Part shown: one piece after another, positions 1 through 6,113 of the stretch
Layout of the letters: each line of letters opens with the position of its first letter
How positions within the stretch are numbered: the first letter of the stretch is position 1
From: Bacteroidales bacterium
GTDB taxonomy: Bacteria; Bacteroidota; Bacteroidia; Bacteroidales; VadinHA17
Assembly: GCA_016936695.1 (NCBI GenBank)
Contig: JAFGXK010000278.1
Location: 1 to 6,113 of the forward strand
Length of the DNA: 6,113 bases
Reading direction: 5' to 3'
The notes under the pieces: model-generated
Seen by the model: only the letters and a program-made list of their open reading frames with translations
Told to the model about the DNA's origin: nothing
The model's database searches: none
Position numbers and translations under genes: made by a program

Positions 1-1994
1 CTGTCGAGAAAGTTCTGTCTGACCTCGACCTTATGGAAATACGCGATCTGCAGGTGGGTGATATCATGAACAAGAAGGTGAGCGGAGGTCAGCGCAAACG
101 GCTGAACATCGGGCTTGAACTAATGAGGGAACCCGGTGTGCTGTTCGTTGATGAGCCCACTTCAGGCCTGTCTTCTTTCGACTCCGGAAAAGTAATGACA
201 CTGCTTAAAAACCAGGCTCTTGCCGGGAAACTGGTATTCACTATTATTCATCAGCCCTCATCCGATATTCTCAAGATGTTTGACAGGCTCTGGATTCTCG
301 ACAAGGGAGGCTATATGATTTACGACGGCGATCCGGTTGAGGCCCTTGTATATTTCAAGACTGAGACATCACAGGCAAATGCCGCCGAAAGCGAATGCCC
401 GAATTGTGGAAATATCGATACAGAAAGCATACTTCAGATCGTGGAGGTCAAGGTGATCGACAATGCCGGATTTGCCGGTAAAGAAAGACAGGTAAGTCCG
501 AAAGACTGGTATGAAAAATACAAGAAGAAAATGATGCCGGTCCTGGAGGAAATTCCTCCGAAAACCACCCTCCCGCAAAGCAATTTCAAGATCCCGAAAA
601 AATGGGAGCAGGCAAAGACTTTCATCAAGAGAAATATAACAAGGAAACAGGCCGACAAACAATACATGACGATAAACCTGCTTGAGGTGCCACTGCTGGC
701 ATTCATTCTGGGATTCATTTCAAAATACAGCGAACAGGGAGTATACTCGTTCGGAGCGAACAAAAATTATCCGGTCTTTCTTTTTATGGCGATTATTGTC
801 GCACTTTTCGTCGGACTGACTGTAAGCGCTGAAGAAATATTCCGCGACCGGAAAGTGCTTGAAAGAGAGAAATTCCTCAATATAAGCAGATCGAGTTACC
901 TGTTTTCAAAGATTACCTTCCTCTTCTTCATCTCAGCAATTCAATCGCTCACTTTCGTCCTTGTTGCCAATACCCTTCTCGAGGTCAGGGGAATGCTCTT
1001 TCAGCAATGGCTCATCCTCTTTTCCACTGCCTGCTTCGGAAATGTACTTGGACTGAATATTTCGGCAGGTATGCGAACGGCGGTCAGCATCTATATCCTT
1101 ATTCCGCTGATTCTTGTACCCATGCTTATTCTCGGGGGAGCCATGATAAAATTCGACGACCTGCATAAATCGATCAGCAGAAAGATTTATGTGCCCCTAA
1201 TAGGTGATGCTATGGTTACCAGATGGTCGTATGAGGCTCTTCTGGTCGAACAGTTCAAGGCTAACAGGTTCGAAAAGCCCCTTTTTGAATACGACATGGA
1301 GATAAGCCAGACCGGATGGTACAATGCCTTTCTTATTCCTACCCTTAAGGTGAAAGTCGATGAATGCAGGGCGGCGGCCGGAAACCCCCAACTTGAAGAG
1401 TTATGCAGAAACAATTTCAGAACAATAAACTATCACCTTGATGAATTATCGGAAGCAACTGGAATGAAACCGGGCTCGTGGGCTTCATCAGTCAATTATG
1501 AAGGATTCAGGGAATTTACGGCCGATCAGGCAAAGATATATCTCGATTCCCTTGCCTTTGTGCTCAGGGCACGAAACAGGGTTGTATCCGACAGGAAGGA
1601 CTCACTTGTCAGATCTCTCACAGCGTCTATGGGAATTGATGAATACCAGGCTCTGAAAGAAGCAGACTATAACGAGAACCTTGCAACTTTTGTTCTCAAC
1701 AGGAATAGCACCAATAGGATATATGATACCGGAAAAAGGCTTATCCAGAAGGCCGATCCTGTATTCATGAAACCCGGCTCAAAATACGGCCGGGCACATT
1801 TCTACGCCCCCTACAAACAGATCGGAAAACTCAGGATCGATACTCTTATCTTTAATGTTCTGGCAATATGGATAATGACGGTCGGACTTTTCGTGACCCT
1901 CTATTTCAACCTTCTCAAACGCTTCATTGAATTTCTCGAAACACTTAAATTGCCCATCTGGAGAAAGTTTGGAAGGGAACTCCTTCAGGGATAA
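1..1994 (+). CDS. ABCG/White-type ABC exporter, fused ATPase-permease (5' partial)
   Basis: Inner-membrane ABC transporter with the nucleotide-binding domain ahead of the membrane domain, as in the ABCG (White) family. The frame is open from the window edge (first full codon at base 3), so the N-terminus, including Walker A and the Q-loop, lies upstream; 663 residues are visible. Numbering from base 3: signature VSGGQRKR at 26-33, Walker B LFVDEP at 47-52 with the catalytic Glu at 51, H-loop IIHQPSS at 81-87. The D-loop reads SGLSSFDS instead of the usual SGLD. A linker carries CPNCG at 132-136. Hydrophobic segments lie at about 222-240, 255-275, 303-325, 335-355, 360-382 and 612-636. The EEIFRDR motif (277-283) and RWSYEAL (407-413) resemble ABCG membrane domains. 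A loop of about 225 residues before the last membrane segment holds C455 and C468. The substrate cannot be told from sequence. Family call is firm, function open. Confidence 0.9.
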   Translation, partial: VEKVLSDLDLMEIRDLQVGDIMNKKVSGGQRKRLNIGLELMREPGVLFVDEPTSGLSSFDSGKVMTLLKNQALAGKLVFTIIHQPSSDILKMFDRLWILDKGGYMIYDGDPVEALVYFKTETSQANAAESECPNCGNIDTESILQIVEVKVIDNAGFAGKERQVSPKDWYEKYKKKMMPVLEEIPPKTTLPQSNFKIPKKWEQAKTFIKRNITRKQADKQYMTINLLEVPLLAFILGFISKYSEQGVYSFGANKNYPVFLFMAIIVALFVGLTVSAEEIFRDRKVLEREKFLNISRSSYLFSKITFLFFISAIQSLTFVLVANTLLEVRGMLFQQWLILFSTACFGNVLGLNISAGMRTAVSIYILIPLILVPMLILGGAMIKFDDLHKSISRKIYVPLIGDAMVTRWSYEALLVEQFKANRFEKPLFEYDMEISQTGWYNAFLIPTLKVKVDECRAAAGNPQLEELCRNNFRTINYHLDELSEATGMKPGSWASSVNYEGFREFTADQAKIYLDSLAFVLRARNRVVSDRKDSLVRSLTASMGIDEYQALKEADYNENLATFVLNRNSTNRIYDTGKRLIQKADPVFMKPGSKYGRAHFYAPYKQIGKLRIDTLIFNVLAIWIMTVGLFVTLYFNLLKRFIEFLETLKLPIWRKFGRELLQG

Positions 1995-2009
1995 AGCCTC
2001 CTGTAACTC

Positions 2010-2030
2010 TGCCGGATCATACGCCCGGCA
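2010..2030 (+). other. Small inverted repeat between exporter gene and rsmA
   Basis: TGCCGG at 2010-2015 and CCGGCA at 2025-2030 are perfect 6-base arms around a 9-base loop, 15 bases after the exporter stop codon. No T-run follows, so it is not a standard intrinsic terminator. It could be an RNA stem that protects or attenuates a shared transcript, or it could be chance. The rest of 1995-2088 shows no convincing promoter. Confidence 0.3.
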
Positions 2031-2088
2031 TATTCAGGAAATTATTATGGGAAAGGAAGGACTGGCAGTTAATTATAAATCATTAAAT

Positions 2089-2871
2089 ATGGACATGGTG
2101 AAACCAAAGAAAAGCCTTGGCCAGCATTTTCTCAGGGATAAGTCTGTCGCTGAAAAAATTGCCGGCTCGCTCTCGGGAGATGGCTGCAGCAGCGTACTCG
2201 AGGTGGGCCCGGGCATGGGGGTTCTGACAGGCTTCCTCCTGAAGAGGCAATTCCCCGATTTCAGGGTGATTGAGATCGACAGGGAATCTGTAAGCTATCT
2301 TCGAAACGCGTACCCCGGACAAATAAACATAATAGAGGGCGACTTTCTGGCTTTCGATATCCGGAGCAGTTTTTCGGGGAAAGTTGCGCTCATAGGCAAT
2401 TTTCCATATAATATATCGAGTCAGATATTCTTCCGGGTACTTGAAAACCGCGATATAATAACCGAAGTGTGCGGAATGCTCCAGAAAGAGGTTGCTCAGC
2501 GGATCTGCTCAAATCCGGGGTCAAAAGCCTATGGAATACTTAGTGTTATGTTACAGGCATTCTACTCTGTAAGTTACCTTTTCTCTGTACCGGCAGGAGT
2601 GTTTTATCCCCCCCCTAAAGTGATGTCGGGGGTTGTGAGACTGACCAGAAACAAAAGGGACCATCTCGATTGTGATGAAGGATTGTTTTTCAGGGTTGTG
2701 AAAGGCTGTTTCAACCAGCGCCGCAAGACACTGAGAAACTCGGTAAGAGCGGCGTTTAACATAAAATCGGAAGATAATCAACTTTTGCAACTCAGGCCCG
2801 AACAACTGTCGGTTGACCAGTTTGTCGATCTTACCAACTGGATAAGTGAGAATCTTATAGCCTCAGAATGA
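2089..2871 (+). CDS. rsmA: 16S rRNA (adenine(1518)-N6/adenine(1519)-N6)-dimethyltransferase RsmA/KsgA
   Basis: Dimethylates two adjacent adenines near the 3' end of 16S rRNA, using S-adenosylmethionine, late in assembly of the small ribosomal subunit; its loss classically gives kasugamycin resistance. The 260-residue product carries the family signatures in order: GQHFL at 11-15, SAM motif I EVGPGMG at 38-44, acidic IEID at 61-64, EGD at 83-85, the catalytic motif as NFPY at 104-107 (NLPY in E. coli), FYPPPK at 172-177 and FNQRRKTLRN at 208-217. Start choice: ATG 2089 gives MDMVKPKKSLGQHF, which lines up with the N-termini I recall from Bacteroidota homologues. ATG 2095 is also possible. ATG 2047 has a good AGGA seven bases upstream and would add 14 residues. 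The frame stays open back to 1927, but that part overlaps the exporter gene and is not RsmA-like. The gene is probably read through from the exporter. Confidence 0.96.
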   Translation: MDMVKPKKSLGQHFLRDKSVAEKIAGSLSGDGCSSVLEVGPGMGVLTGFLLKRQFPDFRVIEIDRESVSYLRNAYPGQINIIEGDFLAFDIRSSFSGKVALIGNFPYNISSQIFFRVLENRDIITEVCGMLQKEVAQRICSNPGSKAYGILSVMLQAFYSVSYLFSVPAGVFYPPPKVMSGVVRLTRNKRDHLDCDEGLFFRVVKGCFNQRRKTLRNSVRAAFNIKSEDNQLLQLRPEQLSVDQFVDLTNWISENLIASE

Positions 2872-4119
2872 GAAACCGATTGCATCAACCGGATTCATTC
2901 TTGCTGCAGCACTTGCCGGTGCATACCCGGCCACAACTCCGATTATTCCTGAAATTGTCAGGGCAAGAACTATGTTCCCGAGAGTGAGATGCATGTTCAG
3001 TTCATACAGGTAGTTTATCACCAGCGATCCGATGAATATCATGAGCAGGCCAAGGATGCCGCCTGCCAATGAAAGGAGAACCGATTCGGTGAGGAATTCC
3101 TGAAGGATAAATCCTCGCTTTGCCCCGAGGGCTTTTTGTATTCCTATGATGTTGGTCCTCTCTCTGACTGAAACAAACATTATATTGGCAATTCCGAAGC
3201 CTCCCACAAGGATGGCAAATGCCCCTATTATCCAGCCGCCGATATTTATTCCCTGGAATACCGCTTCGAAACCCTGCGACAGCATTTTTGAGTTGTTGAT
3301 TGAAAAGTTTGAAATCTCGGCCGGCTTCAGCCTCCTGGCTGCCCTGATTATCATTGTCAGTTCATCTGTCAGCTCCTGAACAGAAACATCCGGTTTGGCT
3401 TTCACAATCATCTGGGAATCAACAAACCTGTTCCGGATATTGATGAAGTTTCGTCCGAAATTCAACGGTATGAGTGTTATCTGGTCAACATTGCTCAGGC
3501 TTATGGCTCCCTGTCCTTCCTGCTTGAGCACACCGATCACTGTAGCCTTAAAGCCTCCTGCCATCGTGATCACCTTTCCAATCGGGTCTGTGTCGCCAAA
3601 AAGCCTTTCTGCAACCTCAGCACCCATCACTGCAACATTGCTCCCGCTTATATAATCAAACGGTGAAAAATATCTGCCCTTATCGATCTCGAACAACACA
3701 ACTTTTTCCATATCATCGGTTACTGCTGCGAGTATGGCATCATTTGCCGCGTTGTTCTTGTACTTAATCCTGTCGTTCTTTGCAATAAGGAAAGAAACGG
3801 CTTCGCTTTTTGCAGATCTCTTCTGAATCGCCTGATACTCATTCATTGAAACTGTGGGCCACCTTACTATGTCCCACCATTTCATTTCTGAATCGAACGA
3901 CCATGGGAACTTTTGAATATAGACGACATTGGACCCCATAGAACTGATGCTGTCGCGAATCGACTTTTCCATCCAGTCGAGCACCGTGAATACCGAGATG
4001 ATGCAGAATATGCCAATTGTGATTCCAAAAAGCGAAAGGAAAGTACGCAGCTTGTTAACTGTCACCGACTTAACGGCTGACAGAAATCCTTCCTTAAAAA
4101 GCCTTAATCGTGTTTTCAA
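2863..4119 (-). CDS. MacB/FtsX-type ABC transporter permease
   Basis: Permease subunit of the MacB type, which in known systems moves substrates or conformational force across the envelope with a separate ATPase. The 418 residues show the standard plan: a short cytoplasmic N-terminus with NKLRTFLSLFGITIG (22-36) leading into membrane segment 1 (about 25-47), a periplasmic core domain (about 50-285), then three C-terminal membrane segments at about 293-316, 344-369 and 380-403. The coupling region RERTNIIGIQKALGAKRGF lies at 319-337, and the end PASAAARMNPVDAI (401-414) is typical. The start is TTG at 4119: the codon before it is an in-frame TAA, no ATG lies nearby in frame, and the resulting length suits the family. 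GAAAG a few bases upstream is a weak ribosome binding site. No ATPase, membrane-fusion or outer-membrane partner gene is visible; neighbours are convergent (rsmA) and divergent (purH), so it is probably monocistronic. Substrate unknown. Confidence 0.93.
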   Translation of the reverse strand: MKTRLRLFKEGFLSAVKSVTVNKLRTFLSLFGITIGIFCIISVFTVLDWMEKSIRDSISSMGSNVVYIQKFPWSFDSEMKWWDIVRWPTVSMNEYQAIQKRSAKSEAVSFLIAKNDRIKYKNNAANDAILAAVTDDMEKVVLFEIDKGRYFSPFDYISGSNVAVMGAEVAERLFGDTDPIGKVITMAGGFKATVIGVLKQEGQGAISLSNVDQITLIPLNFGRNFINIRNRFVDSQMIVKAKPDVSVQELTDELTMIIRAARRLKPAEISNFSINNSKMLSQGFEAVFQGINIGGWIIGAFAILVGGFGIANIMFVSVRERTNIIGIQKALGAKRGFILQEFLTESVLLSLAGGILGLLMIFIGSLVINYLYELNMHLTLGNIVLALTISGIIGVVAGYAPASAAARMNPVDAIGFSF

Positions 4120-4144
4120 TTACTTTCAATTGTTATGGGAGTGT

Positions 4145-4152
4145 CAAAGGTA
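4145..4152 (-). promoter_or_regulatory. Candidate Bacteroidota -7 promoter box for the permease gene
   Basis: Read on the minus strand this is TACCTTTG, an exact match to the Bacteroidota primary-sigma -7 consensus TAnnTTTG. It would start transcription near 4138, leaving a leader of about 20 bases before the TTG start at 4119. The -33 element is poor: only CCTG about 18 bases further upstream, instead of TTTG at 19-21. An eight-base degenerate match can arise by chance, but strand and spacing both fit. Confidence 0.5.
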
Positions 4153-4171
4153 ATAATTTCATTTGGATTAC

Positions 4172-4209
4172 AGGTGCTCACCTCACCGGCCGGAATAATC
4201 ATGATTATT
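4172..4209. promoter_or_regulatory. Cluster of palindromes in the divergent permease-purH intergenic region
   Basis: Three dyads lie side by side: AGGTG-CT-CACCT (4172-4183), the perfect palindrome CCGGCCGG (4186-4193) and, touching it, the perfect 16-base palindrome AATAATCATGATTATT (4194-4209). The AT-rich one is the size and symmetry of a dimeric regulator's operator and ends five bases before ATG 4214. No T-run follows as in a terminator, and the region lies between the divergent genes' 5' ends, so an operator is more likely than a terminator. I do not recognise the regulator. The cluster lies upstream of the putative permease -7 box and upstream of the preferred purH start. Confidence 0.4.
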
Positions 4210-4288
4210 TTATATGGAGAGTAATGAAAAAATATCTATTTTTAACCGCCTGAATCTGCAGGGAGCGACCTTTCATAAATTTCAGTAT

Positions 4289-5812
4289 ATGAGTGAAAAG
4301 AGGATCAACAACGCGTTAATTTCAGTATACTTCAAGGACAAGCTGGATGAGATAGTAAGAATCCTTGATGAACTGAATGTAAGAATTTATTCCACGGGAG
4401 GCACTTACAGCTTCATTCAGAACATGGGAATTAATGCGGAAACCGTTGAATCACTTACAACCTATCCTTCCATACTGGGTGGAAGGGTGAAGACTCTCCA
4501 TCCTTCGGTATTCGGAGGTATTCTTGGGAGGCGCAGCAATGACGAGGACCTCCGTCAGCTTACACAGTATAATATCCCTGAAATCGACCTTGTAATAGTT
4601 GACCTTTATCCCTTTGAGGACACACTGAAATCGACTGACAATGAAGAGGAGATAATCGAAAAGATTGATATAGGCGGCATTTCCCTCATAAGGGCTGCAG
4701 CAAAGAATTTCAACGATGTGCTTGTTATCTCTTCAAGGGATCAGTACGGTAAGCTGATTGAACTGCTCAGGGAAAAGAAGGGGACTACCTCACTCGCCGA
4801 GAGGAAATACTTTGCCGCTGAAGCTTTCAAGACCTCCTCTGGCTACGATACAGCCATTTTCGGTTATTTCAACCAGACCGCGGGGATAGATGTGTTCCGG
4901 GAAAGCATTAACACTGCTTATCCTCTCCGGTACGGAGAAAATCCTCACCAGAAAGGTATGTTCTACGGCGACACCGGAAAGTTTTTTGACAAACTTCATG
5001 GCAAGGAAATTTCATACAACAACTTCCTGGATATCGACTCGGCCCTTTCACTGATCGATGAATTCCATGAAACCACATATGTAGTTATAAAACATAACAA
5101 TGCCTGCGGAGCGGCCTCGCGTCCTGACCCGTCTGACGCCTGGAAGGATGCCCTGGCATGCGACCCTGTATCAGCTTACGGAGGGGTGATAGCAACCAAC
5201 GTTCCGGTAGGGGATGAGGTGGCTGCTGAGATCGACAGGATCTTTTTCGAGATAATAATCGCTCCCGGTTTTTCTGACAAGGCATTCGAAATCCTGTCAC
5301 AGAAAAAAAACCGCATAATTCTCAGGCGAAAGGAAAAAGCGGTGAACCTTTTCCAGTTCAGATCGCTTCTCGACGGAGTGCTCTGGCAGGAAAGGGACCT
5401 TAGCACCGAGATGGCCGGGGATATGAAGCCTGTTACCCCAAAGGTTCCCCTGCCCGCTGAAACAGACGATCTGGTGTTTGCCAACAAGATAGTAAAGCAC
5501 AGCAAATCGAACGCTATAGTCCTGGCAAGGAACAAACAACTCTGTGCCAGCGGTATCGGCCAGACTTCGAGGGTGGATGCGCTGAGACAGGCTATCGAAA
5601 AGGCACACACTTTCGGGTTTGACCTTAACGGTGCGGTTATGGCTTCAGATGCTTTCTTTCCGTTTTCCGACAGCGTTGAAATTGCACACAAAGCTGGTAT
5701 AACAGCTATTGTTCAGCCGGGAGGATCGGTCAGGGATCAGGATTCGGTCGATTATTGCTCCTCTAACAATGTGGCAATGGTATTTACAGGAAAGCGACAT
5801 TTTAAACATTAA
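4289..5812 (+). CDS. purH: Bifunctional AICAR formyltransferase / IMP cyclohydrolase PurH
   Basis: Catalyses the last two steps of de novo IMP synthesis: formylation of AICAR with 10-formyl-tetrahydrofolate, then ring closure to IMP, in the cytoplasm. The 507-residue product has both domains. The N-terminal MGS-like cyclohydrolase (about 1-195) shows STGGT at 35-39, GGRVKTLHP at 64-72 and IDIGGISLIRAAAKN at 126-140. The C-terminal transformylase shows LRYGENPHQ at 213-221, the catalytic Lys-His in IKHNNACG at 267-274, CDPVSAYGG at 291-299, GIGQTSRVDA at 422-431, PGGSVRDQD at 477-485 and the closing TGKRHFKH. ATG 4289 is preferred because MSEKRINNALISVY matches the usual start and gives the length I recall for Bacteroidota PurH. 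ATG 4214 would add 25 residues without family resemblance. No clear ribosome binding site is seen. mreB follows after 18 bases, suggesting one transcript. Confidence 0.97.
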   Translation: MSEKRINNALISVYFKDKLDEIVRILDELNVRIYSTGGTYSFIQNMGINAETVESLTTYPSILGGRVKTLHPSVFGGILGRRSNDEDLRQLTQYNIPEIDLVIVDLYPFEDTLKSTDNEEEIIEKIDIGGISLIRAAAKNFNDVLVISSRDQYGKLIELLREKKGTTSLAERKYFAAEAFKTSSGYDTAIFGYFNQTAGIDVFRESINTAYPLRYGENPHQKGMFYGDTGKFFDKLHGKEISYNNFLDIDSALSLIDEFHETTYVVIKHNNACGAASRPDPSDAWKDALACDPVSAYGGVIATNVPVGDEVAAEIDRIFFEIIIAPGFSDKAFEILSQKKNRIILRRKEKAVNLFQFRSLLDGVLWQERDLSTEMAGDMKPVTPKVPLPAETDDLVFANKIVKHSKSNAIVLARNKQLCASGIGQTSRVDALRQAIEKAHTFGFDLNGAVMASDAFFPFSDSVEIAHKAGITAIVQPGGSVRDQDSVDYCSSNNVAMVFTGKRHFKH

Positions 5813-5830
5813 AATCAATAAGTTTATTAT

Positions 5831-6113
5831 ATGGGACTTTTTTCATTCTTGACACAAGAGATTGCAATTGACCTTGGAACGGCTAATACGGTTATCATTC
5901 ACAATGATAAGATAGTTGTCGATGAACCTTCAATAGTTGCCATCGATAAGAATACCGGCAAACTTATAGCTATCGGAGATGCAGCAAGGCAAATGCACGG
6001 AAAGACGCATGAGAATATAAAGACGGTCAGGCCGCTCCGCGATGGAGTGATTGCCGACTTCAATGCGGCTGAGATGATGATAAGGGGAATGATCAAGCTG
6101 ATCAACACAGGAC
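5831..6113 (+). CDS. mreB: Rod shape-determining actin-like protein MreB (3' partial)
   Basis: Bacterial actin homologue that forms membrane-bound filaments and directs the elongation machinery for peptidoglycan. Only 94 codons lie inside the window; the usual length is about 340 residues. The start MGLFSFLTQEIAIDLGTANT is characteristic: a short hydrophobic N-terminus likely to help membrane attachment, then the phosphate-1 nucleotide-binding motif DLGTANT at 14-20. DEPSIVA (31-37) and VRPLRDGVIADF (about 72-83) are further MreB signatures. ATG 5831 is the only sensible start. It follows the purH stop by 18 AT-rich bases with no Shine-Dalgarno sequence and no clear promoter, so it is probably translated from the purH transcript, though a promoter inside purH cannot be excluded. 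In Bacteroidota mreC, mreD, a PBP2 gene and rodA usually follow. No frameshift or missing motif is seen in the visible part. Confidence 0.96.
   Translation, partial: MGLFSFLTQEIAIDLGTANTVIIHNDKIVVDEPSIVAIDKNTGKLIAIGDAARQMHGKTHENIKTVRPLRDGVIADFNAAEMMIRGMIKLINTG

Noticed and set aside
1965..1971. AAGTTTG near the end of the exporter gene as a promoter for rsmA
   Set aside because: The TA of the -7 consensus is missing and the nearest TTG upstream is only about 11 bases away, too close for a -33 element.
1927..2088. Upstream in-frame extension of rsmA overlapping the exporter gene
   Set aside because: It overlaps 68 bases of a well-supported gene, has no RsmA similarity and includes a cysteine/serine-rich stretch typical of a shadow frame.
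3146..3655. Plus-strand open frames opposite the permease gene
   Set aside because: They are mirrored shadows of the permease codons, with no plausible start signal or family resemblance.
5303..5310. Run of eight A in purH containing A-AAA-AAC, a possible -1 frameshift site
   Set aside because: It encodes ordinary Lys-Lys-Asn in an intact enzyme; the -1 frame offers no sensible product and no downstream stimulatory structure stands out.
5176..5691. 171-codon open frame on the minus strand inside purH
   Set aside because: It is fully antisense to a strongly conserved enzyme, shows no recognisable domain, and has the low-complexity Ser/Ala/Leu composition of a shadow frame.
5819..5826. TAAGTTTA as a -7 box for mreB
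   Set aside because: One mismatch to TAnnTTTG, and it would place the transcription start inside or after the mreB start codon.

Overview
The window looks like chromosomal core sequence from a member of the Bacteroidota, probably the Bacteroidales/Marinilabiliales side. This rests on protein character and gene order: an ABCG-like exporter half with a CPNCG linker, an RsmA beginning M-x-x-V-K-P-K-K-x-L-G-Q-H-F, a 507-residue PurH, and purH followed at once by mreB. Ribosome binding sites are weak, and one good match to the Bacteroidota -7 promoter box (TAnnTTTG) is present. These are inferences from family knowledge; no search was run.

Layout, left to right. (1) Bases 1-1994, plus strand: the C-terminal 663 residues of a fused ATPase-permease of the ABCG/White type, cut by the window edge so that Walker A is missing. 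(2) Bases 2089-2871, plus strand: rsmA (ksgA), the 16S rRNA adenine dimethyltransferase, about 95 bases after the exporter and perhaps co-transcribed with it. (3) Bases 2863-4119, minus strand: a MacB/FtsX-type ABC permease, convergent with rsmA, the two stop codons overlapping by 9 bases. It starts at a TTG placed directly after an in-frame TAA. (4) Bases 4120-4288: divergent control region between the permease and purH, with a likely promoter for the permease and a perfect 16-base palindrome beside an 8-base one. (5) Bases 4289-5812, plus strand: purH, the bifunctional last enzyme of de novo IMP synthesis. (6) Bases 5831-6113, plus strand: the first 94 codons of mreB, the actin-like rod-shape protein, cut by the right edge.

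The genes do not form one dedicated pathway. purH and mreB are 18 bases apart on one strand and are probably co-transcribed, linking purine synthesis to the cell-shape cluster that normally follows (mreC, mreD, a PBP2 and rodA, outside the window). The MacB-type permease has no ATPase, membrane-fusion protein or outer-membrane partner in view. I found no mobile element, CRISPR array, tRNA, rRNA or broken gene. No stretch over 300 bases lacks a gene. I see no convincing undescribed system; the most interesting points are the palindrome-bearing divergent region, the solitary permease with its TTG start, and the unusual exporter architecture.
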